Notes under the pieces: generated by a model
Told to the model about the DNA's origin: nothing
Databases searched by the model: none
Seen by the model: the letters and a program-made list of their open reading frames with translations, nothing else
Assembly (NCBI GenBank): GCA_015227615.1
Contig: JAALGZ010000001.1
Span: 1,550,001-1,614,000, forward strand
Reading direction: 5' to 3'
Length of the DNA: 64,000 nucleotides
From: Labyrinthula sp. Ha
Lineage: Eukaryota; Sar; Bigyra; Labyrinthulida; Labyrinthulaceae
Shown: positions 22,973 to 32,585 of the stretch, piece by piece
How positions within the stretch are numbered: the first letter of the stretch is position 1
How the letters are laid out: the number at the start of each line of letters is the position of its first letter
Translations under genes and position numbers: made by a program

Positions 22973-25900
22973 AGGAATATGGATATATTGATGTAATTGA
23001 GGTGGAGTTAGATAAGAAGCATTTCAGGTTTATGAATGTACCAGTGATGATCCTCTGTGTAGCACTGTGGGACAATTTAATTATTGGGAACGATGTTTTG
23101 AGAGCCCATGGATTGGATCCTATTTCAGCTTTAAAAAAGAAGATGGAAATAACTCAACAAGTCAATGTGGTAAAAACTGAGAATACAAGTTTGCAGCTTC
23201 TTGAAGATTGGTTTGTAAAGTTAATGGGGAAAGAAATATTCCTCGAGGATAAGCTGGAAAGAGTAGAGCTCGAGGTTGAGGAAGAGGAGAATAAGATCTT
23301 TGAAATAAAAGTTCCTGCAGAGTTATGTGGTAGAGAGCCTGTATCATTTTGTGATGGTTGGGATGACGATATTGACTTCGAAAATTTGGATGAAGGAGCG
23401 AACTTAGGGAAGGAGAATAAGGATGATGCGAATAGAATGAGGTCTATTATCGAAGAAAAGATGAAGGATGTAGATATTCATTTATTCAATGGCTCACAAG
23501 AAAAGAAGCAACGATATGTTGAGATGCTAAAGCGTCATGCATCCTGTTTTGGCGATGGAGATTCTCCTACTAAGCTCTCGGATTTGACACCCATCAACTG
23601 CACGTTGGAAGATGGAAAGTCAGTTGGTGTGTTAAAGCAACACCCAGTGGGTCCGGAGCAGGAGCAATTTCTACATCGTCGAGTGGAACAGATGCTAAAA
23701 GCTTCAATGATAAGGGTGAATACTGACCCTACGACGGCTATGAGCGTGATGGTGGTACCAAAAAAAGGGCCCAAACGCTTCCGTCTCGTGGTTGATTTTA
23801 GGCCACTCAACAGTATTACCAAACGTGTTAGTAACACGTTGCCGAAGTTGGACTTACAATTTAACCGTGCCAGAGGAAGAAAATTATATGCTGCTTTCGA
23901 TCTACTTAGTGGATTTGATTATTTAAAATGTACAGAACAAGCTGGTAAATACTTTACTTTCACAACACCTTGGGGTATAGCGTATTCTTTCAATGGCGCA
24001 CCCCAAGGCTGGTGTAATACACCATCTTTATTTAACATGAGGCAAATCGAGGAGGTTTTAATCCCGTCGAAATTATGGCCTCACCACTCAATGCAATGGA
24101 TTGATGACACTACTATAATGGCTGAAGATGTGGATGAGCTACAGCAATATGTGGATCAATATTTAACACAGATTTCAAAGAAAAACTTAAGAATAAATAT
24201 TGACAAGTGCCATCTTATAGCTGAGGAAGTAGTATTTTGTGGAAGGAAGCTGAATAAAAATGGATTTAAGTTCGATTCAACTTATGCAACGGGGTTACTT
24301 GAACGAAAAAAACCCAAGTATTTGCATGAGTTAGCGCAGTTTATATATACTGCTAACTTTCTATGCTCAATAATCCCGCAGTTTTCAAGAATAAGAAAGG
24401 CAGTTATAGGAAAGTTCAAAATTACAGGAAGACTCAAGAATCTAGAGAGAAAGAAGATTTTATTGGATTGGTCGCCGGAATTAACTACAGCCTTTGATGA
24501 ACTTATAAAAGTATTAAAGAGATCTTTACAAAGCACACTTGGCTATTACAATTATAAAGAAGATTTATATATATTTTCAGATGCAAGTGACTGCCACTGG
24601 GGCTTATATATTACACAGATTTCAGAGAAGGTAGATTTTGAAGAGCCCCTGGCAACCAAATTTCGAATAATAGCAATGTCGAGTGGATCTTTTGTTGGTT
24701 CCCAAATAAACTGGCATATTTCATCAAAAGAATTATATCCTGCAGTTATAGCCCTGAAAAAATATCCGTACTATTTACTATTTAATGCACACAGAAAGAT
24801 ATTTTTTACAGATCACAGGAACTTAGTTAGAATTATATCTCCAAAGGATGTAAAAATTAAAGCGTATGCCGCGCGTATAGGAAGATGGGCCGCAGATTTT
24901 ATGCGTATTAATTTAGAGGTCTACCACCTTGAAGGTTATAAAAATGTGCCTGCTGATATACTATCGCGTTGGTTGAATCCCAACTATAGTGAAGCGAATG
25001 ATGAAGGCAAGATTAAATATTTGAAAGCCGTGGTTTACGACAAAGATGAGACAGAATATTGGAAACGTGTTGATGAATACCACGTATCTCACCGTCATCC
25101 TTCTAATAATAAACCTGTTGCTGGAAATTGGCCTATAATGGACGAGTTGTTTGTATTGGAGATGCAAAAAAGGGATAAAAAAGATTTAAAGGAAGTTTTG
25201 AAGCAAAATGGGAAGATCGTTCTTACGGAAAACTTAATAGCTTCGGCTATTTTACATGTGCATTCGCTTTTCAATCATGGGGCGAAGAAGTTAGAATGGG
25301 CTTTTATTCGAAAGAATTATGTTGTACTTCCAGATTTATTGAAGTTATTAAAAGCTACGATTGATCGTATGCATTTGCAATGTATGCATTGTCAAAGAAG
25401 GTCTTTAGTCGTGAGAAGACCTATTAATTTGACTAAATTAGGTTCAAAAGCAAGAAGTATTTTATATGCTGATTTTTTATATATAAATCCCACAGGTTGG
25501 GTATTGACTATTATTGATAGTCTAACAAGAATTTCTTCACTTAGTTATGTTAAAGTACCTACAGCTGTTTCTGTGGTTCAAGGTTTGTGGAAGTTTAATG
25601 CTAGTTTTAGTCTAGCTAAGCAGTTCATGCTAGTGACTGATCAAGGAAGTCACTTTGTCAATAAGTTAGTTGATGCATTTTTAAAGAGCTGTAATGGGAC
25701 ACATTATTTGACCGCAGCATATTGTAGTCAAACTGCAGGTACTGTAGAAGTACAAAATCGTGAAGTTTTGAAGCACCTTAGGTGTCTGGTGTCTGATCTT
25801 GGTTTAACAAGAGAACAGTGGCCTGACATCCTAGACATGGTGCAAAGTTATATGAATTCATCTCCTTTAAGATGCAGAGGTTTAGAAGAGCAAACACCTT

Positions 25901-27975
25901 TTGAGCTTCTATTTGGAGAAAAGTTGGGTAAGAGCGTTATAGGATCTTCATTTGAAGAATTAGGCAAGGCTGAGATTGAAATGCTAAAGACACGAGCTGC
26001 TGGATTGAATAAAAGAATATTTGATTTGCAGAAAAAAGCATTTAAAAAAGGCCTTCTTTATAGGCACACTGCTCATAAAAGATATAACAAACGTTTACTC
26101 CCTATTAATTTTCATAAAGGAGAATACGTATGGTTGTCAGAGAAAACTGTGGACTCTAGCAATAAGGACAAATGTAGACCTAGATGGTCTGGTCCTTATC
26201 AGATAGTTGAAATAGTATCTGAACATATTTATGAAGTCATGGATCAATATGGAACAAAGAAAACACGTCATGCGTCGTTAATGGTTCCGTTTGCTCCTTC
26301 TTCATTTCTCCCTAATGCTAATACACAAGCTGTTTTTATTACCGATAAAGGTAAATTAGCTGTGGACAGTATAAAGGATATAATGAAGAAAGAAGATGGT
26401 GAGATTTTAGTACGTGTTGCGTGGAAAGGTTTTGATGAATTGCGCGACACTTGGGAAACTCTTGTTATTATTTTCGAAGATGTACCTTTGTTATTGAAAC
26501 AATATTTTGAGTTAAATAAGGAGAATGATTTAGTCAAGGAAGCGGTGTATTTATTAAAAACTTTATTTCCTACTAGTGAATGGATTAGTAGCTTTAATAT
26601 TTTTGCGGTCAAAGATGAAGTTTATATTGAACTTGAAGAGTGGAAACATAAGCTGCTTAAGGGGAAAATATTCGTAGCTCCAAATGGTAGATGGAGTCAA
26701 GAAGGATGGTCGCAAGTTGAGTTTAACATTCTTAATATTTTAGTTATGAAGTTTGGAATGGGAAGTTTTAGTGAATACCGGAAATATCTTCCTGGTAAAA
26801 ATAAACAGCAGATGTATAATAAGATGCAACGCTATATTGGTGTCCAGAGTTTAGAACACTTTCAGGGATTGAAAGTTAATTTGAATTATTTACGAAGCAA
26901 GTTATATGAAAAGGGATGTTATAAAAAGAAGATTTTACCTTATACAGAAAGACAGCAGCTTTTGAAGAGATATTTGACTTTGTGGAGATTCGGAAGTGAG
27001 AAAATGAAGTCAAATGGTAATGGAATTGATTTGAATTATATTTTTGATATTATGAGACTACCTGGATTATATAAGTTACGTAATGCAATTTGTTGTTGTA
27101 GGAAAAATAAGGATACCTGGAAAGGATATCCTACTGTTAATGGAGATTTGAAATATTTCGAGGATTTTGTAAATGACTTTGTTAAAGCATTTGAAATTCG
27201 TTTAAAGAAGATATCTAAATATGTGAAGTTAGTAAGCTTAGCTGTTGAAGATGATCAGTTTGAAAGTCAAGAAAAAAGCAAAGGTTTATTAGGGATATCG
27301 GATCAAGTTGCTCCAAACTTGTTCAGTTTCACAAATATTGATCTTGGAGTTCAAGGAAAGATTTGGAAAGTTCCTCGAGGTTCGAAAATGTTAAATATGA
27401 AAGTTCAAGATTTTCTAAGAAGCACGAAGATAAAACCTCAAGTTATAGTTGTTGACTTTCCGTATAATTTATTTCCAGATGACCCTATACGCGGTCCTAG
27501 TAATAAATATGACCAAATGAAGGATAAAGATATTATGGCTTTAGATATAAATCCTTTAGAAGATAATTTATGGTTCGTTTGGACTCTGACTTCAAAAAGA
27601 GATCTCGCCTTGGAATGGTTTAAGAAGAATAAGATAAGATTTATGAGCAGGTTGTTGTGGGCGAAGACCTCGAAGTCAGGTAAGCTTTTATCCACTCTAG
27701 GTAATATATCTGGAGCCTGTGTAGAAGAATGTTTAATTGGTTTACGTGGAAGATTTCCTATTGGAATGAGAAAGAGGTTTATTGGCAAAGAATTATTTTT
27801 TGGACGAAAATACGCTAACTCTATGAAGCCTGTTGAATTATATGAGATGATTGAGCGAATGATTGGAAATAACTTTATTTGCTTAGAACTTTTTGGAAGG
27901 ATGAACAATGTAAGAAAAAATTGGGTAACCGTGGGAAAGGAGCTTAATGTGAAGCTGACATTTATCGAAGAATAA
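22966..27975 (+). CDS. pol: element A pol polyprotein with chromodomain, SANT-like and MT-A70 tail
   Basis: About 1,670 codons. After the protease remainder (LIIGNDVL), reverse transcriptase spans about 23640-24320 (VVDFRPLN, AFDLLSGFDYL, and the catalytic box read as WIDD at 24097-24108). RNase H spans about 24540-24980 (FSDAS, SSKELYP, TDHRNL, PADILSRW). The integrase zinc finger is at about 25250-25410 (HVHSLFNH, CMHCQ) and its DDE core at about 25440-25900 (YADFLYI, VTDQGSHF, GTVEVQN). A chromodomain follows at about 26340-26560 (VAWKGFDELRDTWE), then a SANT/Myb-like domain at about 26690-26900 (VMKFGMGSF, LPGKNKQQMYNKMQRY), a helical linker, and an MT-A70-type domain at about 27430-27960. 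Everything from gag to integrase is standard Ty3/gypsy; the two domains after the chromodomain are not. Confidence 0.93.
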   Translation: MVKEYGYIDVIEVELDKKHFRFMNVPVMILCVALWDNLIIGNDVLRAHGLDPISALKKKMEITQQVNVVKTENTSLQLLEDWFVKLMGKEIFLEDKLERVELEVEEEENKIFEIKVPAELCGREPVSFCDGWDDDIDFENLDEGANLGKENKDDANRMRSIIEEKMKDVDIHLFNGSQEKKQRYVEMLKRHASCFGDGDSPTKLSDLTPINCTLEDGKSVGVLKQHPVGPEQEQFLHRRVEQMLKASMIRVNTDPTTAMSVMVVPKKGPKRFRLVVDFRPLNSITKRVSNTLPKLDLQFNRARGRKLYAAFDLLSGFDYLKCTEQAGKYFTFTTPWGIAYSFNGAPQGWCNTPSLFNMRQIEEVLIPSKLWPHHSMQWIDDTTIMAEDVDELQQYVDQYLTQISKKNLRINIDKCHLIAEEVVFCGRKLNKNGFKFDSTYATGLLERKKPKYLHELAQFIYTANFLCSIIPQFSRIRKAVIGKFKITGRLKNLERKKILLDWSPELTTAFDELIKVLKRSLQSTLGYYNYKEDLYIFSDASDCHWGLYITQISEKVDFEEPLATKFRIIAMSSGSFVGSQINWHISSKELYPAVIALKKYPYYLLFNAHRKIFFTDHRNLVRIISPKDVKIKAYAARIGRWAADFMRINLEVYHLEGYKNVPADILSRWLNPNYSEANDEGKIKYLKAVVYDKDETEYWKRVDEYHVSHRHPSNNKPVAGNWPIMDELFVLEMQKRDKKDLKEVLKQNGKIVLTENLIASAILHVHSLFNHGAKKLEWAFIRKNYVVLPDLLKLLKATIDRMHLQCMHCQRRSLVVRRPINLTKLGSKARSILYADFLYINPTGWVLTIIDSLTRISSLSYVKVPTAVSVVQGLWKFNASFSLAKQFMLVTDQGSHFVNKLVDAFLKSCNGTHYLTAAYCSQTAGTVEVQNREVLKHLRCLVSDLGLTREQWPDILDMVQSYMNSSPLRCRGLEEQTPFELLFGEKLGKSVIGSSFEELGKAEIEMLKTRAAGLNKRIFDLQKKAFKKGLLYRHTAHKRYNKRLLPINFHKGEYVWLSEKTVDSSNKDKCRPRWSGPYQIVEIVSEHIYEVMDQYGTKKTRHASLMVPFAPSSFLPNANTQAVFITDKGKLAVDSIKDIMKKEDGEILVRVAWKGFDELRDTWETLVIIFEDVPLLLKQYFELNKENDLVKEAVYLLKTLFPTSEWISSFNIFAVKDEVYIELEEWKHKLLKGKIFVAPNGRWSQEGWSQVEFNILNILVMKFGMGSFSEYRKYLPGKNKQQMYNKMQRYIGVQSLEHFQGLKVNLNYLRSKLYEKGCYKKKILPYTERQQLLKRYLTLWRFGSEKMKSNGNGIDLNYIFDIMRLPGLYKLRNAICCCRKNKDTWKGYPTVNGDLKYFEDFVNDFVKAFEIRLKKISKYVKLVSLAVEDDQFESQEKSKGLLGISDQVAPNLFSFTNIDLGVQGKIWKVPRGSKMLNMKVQDFLRSTKIKPQVIVVDFPYNLFPDDPIRGPSNKYDQMKDKDIMALDINPLEDNLWFVWTLTSKRDLALEWFKKNKIRFMSRLLWAKTSKSGKLLSTLGNISGACVEECLIGLRGRFPIGMRKRFIGKELFFGRKYANSMKPVELYEMIERMIGNNFICLELFGRMNNVRKNWVTVGKELNVKLTFIEE
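26340..26900 (+). other. element A chromodomain followed by SANT/Myb-like domain
   Basis: The chromodomain shows VRVAWKGFDELRDTWETLV, the usual W-x-G-F...DTWE core; chromovirus integrases use such domains to target histone-marked chromatin. About 50 residues on, a ~65-residue helical unit with aromatic spacing (WSQEGWSQVEFNIL, MKFGMGSF, LPGKNKQQMYNKMQRY) resembles SANT/Myb repeats, where the K(S/T)KQQ segment matches the third helix. Elements B and C carry the same unit. Chromodomain call firm; SANT-like call moderate. Confidence 0.75.
27430..27960 (+). other. element A MT-A70-family methyltransferase domain
   Basis: The block follows the MT-A70 order: a beta-strand with the catalytic-loop position (VIVVDFPY), NLWFVWTLTSKRDLALEW, FMSRLLWAKTSKSGK, GNISGACVEECLIGLRGRFP, KPVELYEMIERM, and LELFGRMNNVRKNWVTVGKE. 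The last two are close to METTL3-type sequences (EHCL-x-G-x-K/R-G and ELFGR-x-x-N-x-x-x-x-W-x-T-x-G). Family members transfer methyl from SAM to N6 of adenine in RNA or DNA. The catalytic-loop region is diverged relative to element B, so activity cannot be assumed. Confidence 0.88.
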
Positions 27976-27985
27976 AATGGGGCGA
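27974..27985 (+). other. polypurine tract of element A
   Basis: AAAATGGGGCGA directly abuts the 3' LTR, where plus-strand DNA synthesis is primed. Element C has a near-identical tract (ATTGGGGCAA) and element B a GGGGGA version. Confidence 0.75.
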
Positions 27986-28273
27986 TGTTAAGGACGAATA
28001 GCTTTTTATTCATCTCTTACACTGATATAGTTTGTATTTAGTTTTTCGGTTAGTTAGTTGAGGGTTTGAGATATCACCCAATTACTTTCGTGTTATATTT
28101 AGTATTCTCTGTCATGACATATCGGAATAGTTGGAATATATAGCCGTTACACTTTTCTTAACAATTAACGATATTAACAAAAATATAAAGAAGACTATCA
28201 ACGTTTATTCGACGAAGAGATACTGGTTTGCGCACGTCTACAGTAAGAATAAAAAGACGAAAAACCCTCAATA
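27986..28273 (+). repeat. 3' LTR of element A
   Basis: 288 bp, identical to the 5' LTR by eye. Its right edge is 161 bases from the stop codon of the leucine-rich gene on the minus strand. Confidence 0.9.
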
Positions 28274-28434
28274 AATAAAAAAGAATGGTTAACCAATAAT
28301 ACAAAATAATATATTTATATGTACGTAAAGTACATAATATTGGAAGAGTTTACACTCGCGTATAACTCTGTACGAGATAAACATTTCTGCAGAAAACTGA
28401 AACTTAACATATTCTGTTACTTTATTAAAAAAAG

Positions 28435-29577
28435 TTAGTCTTCTCTTTCAATTTCTTTTGTAGTTACACGAAAGTAATATAGATTAATTGGTGAAAAACT
28501 ACAAGAGAACTGTAAGTAACTAAACGGGTTCCATTTCCTTGATTCAGCACATAAATTAAATAATCTAGGTTCACGGGTGTCCATATACATTTCTAGGTTA
28601 AAATCATCAGTGAATTCACTATGATCAACCTTGTTCATTACATCGTCACAAATTCCAGTAAGTTTTGGTAATCTTAATCTTTTTTTAAAAATAAATGGTA
28701 AATCTGTAAAACATATTTTTAAAATTTCTTTTAAATTGGGTACGTTTTTATTAATGGTTACTTCGAAATTGTGTAAATTTTCACAATTTCTAGCAATGCT
28801 CAGTAATACATAAGCTGTTGGAAAAGATAACCAACTTCTAGTTTTTCCAGTAAAAAACTTAATGTCTTTTAGATACTGAAGAGCAGATGAATTAGTCAGG
28901 GCAATTAATCCAGACAGCATATTCTGATTAAAGCTATTTATATCAACATTGAGTTGTGTTAAATTATTTTCTCTCAAACCAAGAGAATCAAAACCTATTT
29001 TAAACCCAATAGAAAATTTTTCTACTGAAACAGCTTTATTTTTATCACCAGGCAAACATTTTGCCATAATCTTCATATTTTTCAGTGAAGTATTAGTAAG
29101 AAAACCCTGAACTCTAAATTTATTATGCCAAGTATCTTCAGGTATTATTGTTCCTGGAAAAAGATTCAAGAATTTTGGAATTAGATCGATTTCAAATCCA
29201 TTTACAGAAAGTGCAGAGAAAGAAACTTCATTTAAATTAACCCCTTTTTCTTTCATGTATTTTAGTAAAGAAAAAATAGGTTGGATATCATCAAATAAAC
29301 TTATCTTTACTTTTGAAATATTTGTAAAAGCTGGAAGCGTATTGAAAAGAGTATTAATCATACGAAAATTACCATAAATAAAATAACCAAGTATAAGTTC
29401 TTTAACTTTATCTTTATTTTTTAATGCATTTTTGTAACTTTGTCTACTTCGAGTTGCTTCCATGTCAGTATAAATGAAAGATATCCATAATTTGTCTTCA
29501 TGATAAGACCAACTAACCTGTTTGTGTTTAAGAGCTATTTCCCTCCTTTGATTCTGAAATATGCGCAATAAAAACAT
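28435..29577 (-). CDS. leucine-rich orphan protein 1 (irregular LRR-like)
   Basis: Complete 380-residue frame, ATG at 29577 to TAA at 28435, single exon. I do not recognise a named family. The sequence has irregular leucine-rich units with beta-strand-like spacing (NISKVKISLFDD, LNEVSFSALSVNGFEIDLI, ALQYLKDIKFF, NLHNFEVTINKNVPNL), as in F-box/FBD-associated LRR proteins, but no F-box is evident. Residues ~45-70 (YKNALKNKDKVKELILGYF) and the following block align loosely with EEALKKRSVLKTVHLITG in the protein at 40171-41382, so the two look like distant paralogues of a lineage-specific family. No signal peptide or membrane segment. A role in protein-protein binding is the most that can be inferred. 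Confidence 0.7.
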   Translation of the reverse strand: MFLLRIFQNQRREIALKHKQVSWSYHEDKLWISFIYTDMEATRSRQSYKNALKNKDKVKELILGYFIYGNFRMINTLFNTLPAFTNISKVKISLFDDIQPIFSLLKYMKEKGVNLNEVSFSALSVNGFEIDLIPKFLNLFPGTIIPEDTWHNKFRVQGFLTNTSLKNMKIMAKCLPGDKNKAVSVEKFSIGFKIGFDSLGLRENNLTQLNVDINSFNQNMLSGLIALTNSSALQYLKDIKFFTGKTRSWLSFPTAYVLLSIARNCENLHNFEVTINKNVPNLKEILKICFTDLPFIFKKRLRLPKLTGICDDVMNKVDHSEFTDDFNLEMYMDTREPRLFNLCAESRKWNPFSYLQFSCSFSPINLYYFRVTTKEIERED

Positions 29578-31294
29578 ATCTTTTTTTTCCTTATATACAG
29601 ATTTATGTTAGTTTTGTTTAATTTTTTTCTATCGAAGTTCAACTAGATCCTGGACGTTCGAAAACTCTGAACTGATTGTTCAACAAAATGCACTAACTTG
29701 TTGGAAAATTATCAATTAGCTTAAATTTTCTAATAATTTTATTAAGAATGATACGTTAATTCTTCTTTGAAAGCTCTCTCCTTTCTAGTTAAATTGAGTT
29801 GTTTTCTTCTGTTACTTTTACTCAAATTGTTTATTGCGGGATTAGTTTTGGCTGATGACGTCATTACCTGAATATTTTGAATGTCCTGGAGAGACCGTTA
29901 AAATAGGGTTCCGTCCAAAAGAAACATATTAAATGGTTTTAGAAGACAGCTAGAGTCTAAAATATACATTAAACGTTATAATGGAGGAACTAGGTTTGAA
30001 ACTGAGTTCTGTTGAATAAAGACAATAAATGTTAGAAATAAACAATATAAACAAATATCAAACATTCCTTTAGTCCAATAAGTTGAACGGAGAATTAAAT
30101 ATCAGAGCTCTTGGTTCTTGGAAGGGTTCTCGAAACACCTTAGAATATATTCTACACTACATATTATATTTAAGTAGTAACTTTTCTACATATTGTTAGG
30201 TAAATGCTATATCAGAAACTTCTTGTTAATATGCTTGAGACTCTACATGAAAACTTGTTTTATCTTTCGTGACGATGTTCCGGTGAAGAACATACTTAGT
30301 AGTGTTATCTACCTTGGCACCAACTGCTGCAATTTAAAACTTTTAACCTTATTATCTAGCAACGTGACATGATATTTTCAATTGGAATCCGAATCTTGTT
30401 TCACCTTATGTGCTAGTAAATTTAGAATCCTCCGATCGTCTTCACATAGATTTTTAGCTGAAGAAACTTTAAGAAGCATCTGCTAAGATGATCAAGTTCT
30501 ATGAACCTTGATGAAGTTATTCTAGCTTTAGATATAGTTTAGAGTTTCGCTTATTTTAGACTTTAAGTAAAAATAAATAAATTGCCAGTTGCTATAACGT
30601 GGTCCTTTACCTCATTTCAGTACGTGGCCAAATGGTAAACCTTAATTAATACCTTAGGTTTCTAAGTTAGATTTTTGAAAATTAATTCCAATTCTAAGTC
30701 TATGGCCTGAAAATGTTATCTTCAATTTGAGGGTTCTGCAATCAATACTTCAATAATTCCCGATATTTAACTCCAGAAAAAAAGAATCTGGGGTAACAAT
30801 TTCTACAGACATTCAATTATTTCTCACATCGCTATAAAGGCAGACATATTGAGAGCTGCTACATAATCTTCTATCCACTTGCGGAACATAATGTAATTTT
30901 AAAATAGTACAAATATCACACAAATTATGTCGGCAAAAGTTAGCAACAAGTTACTGCCTTAGGTTGCACAAGTACCAAGTGCTAACAAAGTTAGAAAGAG
31001 GAGCAAAAGTGAAATAAATACTTTGCATTTGATATTTTCATATAGCTATTCTTGTCATATATCTTATATATAATCACAGAAAAAAGTAGTTTTTCAAGAA
31101 AGAAAATGGAAATCATACTCTTTTGACGATTAAGGACGGGAAAATAATAATGTACAAACATGGTTCTGAAAAGCGCATCTGTAATATTAACAGATAAGAT
31201 TCATTACACTTCTAAATCTTTAGAAGAAACATGTATGTATATTTTTTACCTACTTTGAGTCCTGAGAAGTTTACGGATAGTTTGAATATTTAAT

Positions 31295-31405
31295 TGTTAA
31301 GGATGAACAGAACAATAATTTTTGTGACGAAACTTAATACCCGCGTATATAAGTAGTTAATAGAATTCGATATCTCTAGTAAGAAAACAGGACGCAAAAA
31401 ACTAA
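31295..31405 (+). repeat. possible solo-LTR remnant related to element A
   Basis: Starts TGTTAAGGATGAACAG, close to the element A LTR start TGTTAAGGACGAATAG, and its far end GGACGCAAAAAACTA resembles AGACGAAAAACCCTCA. It contains TATATAAG about 60 bases in. It is much shorter (about 110 bp) than the 288-bp LTR, and no flanking duplication is clear. Age unknown but evidently old. Confidence 0.35.
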
Positions 31406-32203
31406 AAAAATCAATGATTAGTATCTTTTGTAATATTTCTTAGTAGGGCTCAATAAATTTCAAAAGTTTTCTATTGTCTACTCATGAGAATTTTAACAGA
31501 CACAGAAGTTAGGCATCCATAGCATAAAGCTTGAATTATAAATTATTTTAATTCCTATTATCACTCCTTAAATAGAACTATCTACCTTAATAACAGCTAT
31601 TATGTCAAAGACTATCTTACTAACTGTAAAGATTTATCTCCAGTTTTATTATTAGAAAAGTATTCATTGTAGAAAAAGTATACGTTGATGTTTATATTAA
31701 TGAAGTCTCAGGCTATCATCAAAGCTAAATGAGATTCCAGGTAGGTTATTTCTAGTTATATATAATCGAAACCTTCATCTAAAGAGGTTACTACTTCTAT
31801 AGTTGTTTCACACCTAGGATGCTGATATATTACATTGTGTGTATTTTTTCTCTTATCAGGAATATCACCTCAGTAGCCTAAGCATTATAATACTTTCGGA
31901 ACAAAGCTACAGATAAAATCACTTAGCAAGGAGGTAGATTATAACGTATCCAATAGGTTCCAAAGTATTTAAATGAGTTTGACGGATGTATTCTGTAGCT
32001 TAATATTTTCCTAGAAATCCATTTCTTATTATCGTTTAATATTTCGATTATTTGAGTATCCATGTATTTTGAATTAGCTGTCAAATTTGCTCTCCTCTAT
32101 CTCTTTCTTGATCCCAAGCATCAATGTAGCCAATCATATTAGCTACTAAATTTTGCACAGAACTGTTGTACGACCCTAATTTAAATCTACAGATAATGGA
32201 CTC

Positions 32204-32232
32204 AATATATATATATATATATATAGATATAG

Positions 32233-32261
<29 letters not shown>
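32204..32261. repeat. (AT)n microsatellite
   Basis: About 58 bp of alternating AT with a few GAT interruptions. Confidence 0.9.
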
Positions 32262-32263
<2 letters not shown>

Positions 32264-32514
32264 CGTGATAGTTTGATAAAATACCTTGTTTACATCATTT
32301 GTTTTCTTTTGTGAATTCGTGTTCTTGAGACTGGTGCAACTGTGTCGGAAATAGTATTCGTCTGTAAAATAGATATGTTTCCCAAAATATACGATTGTTT
32401 TATAATGGAGAATGTTGAGTAACATTTTAAACATTATAAATATTTTTCAAGTGACTAGCATAAGCCTTTTAATAAATTTCATTAAAAATAATGACCCAGA
32501 GCCAATAGAGAATG

Positions 32515-32543
32515 GTATATATCTATATCTATATATATATGTG

Positions 32544-32576
<33 letters not shown>

Positions 32577-32585
32577 GGGGGGGAG
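32515..32585. repeat. compound (AT)n-(GA)n-(G)n microsatellite
   Basis: AT/ATCT units pass into about ten GA units and then a run of nine G. Other short AT tracts lie at about 51795-51810, 54715-54730 and 57345-57360. Confidence 0.9.

Larger units (their letters stand above)
21264..28273 (+). mobile_element. LTR element A: Ty3/gypsy-type with chromodomain, SANT-like and MT-A70 domains
   Basis: Element of about 7.0 kb bounded by two identical 288-bp LTRs. A 4-bp flank AATA is repeated on both sides (21260-21263 and 28274-28277). Internal order: gag with zinc knuckle, aspartic protease, reverse transcriptase, RNase H, integrase, chromodomain, SANT/Myb-like domain, MT-A70-type methyltransferase, polypurine tract. 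Gag-protease and the rest of pol lie in two overlapping frames, an arrangement Ty3/gypsy elements use with programmed frameshifting. Apart from that it looks whole. Identical LTRs imply a very recent insertion. It sits between the LNR gene and a leucine-rich orphan gene. Integrase placed after RNase H, plus the chromodomain, indicates the Ty3/gypsy chromovirus side of LTR elements. Confidence 0.92.

Noticed and set aside
26268-28013. Minus-strand frames of 114 and 191 codons inside element A
   Set aside because: They are antisense shadows of the pol frame.
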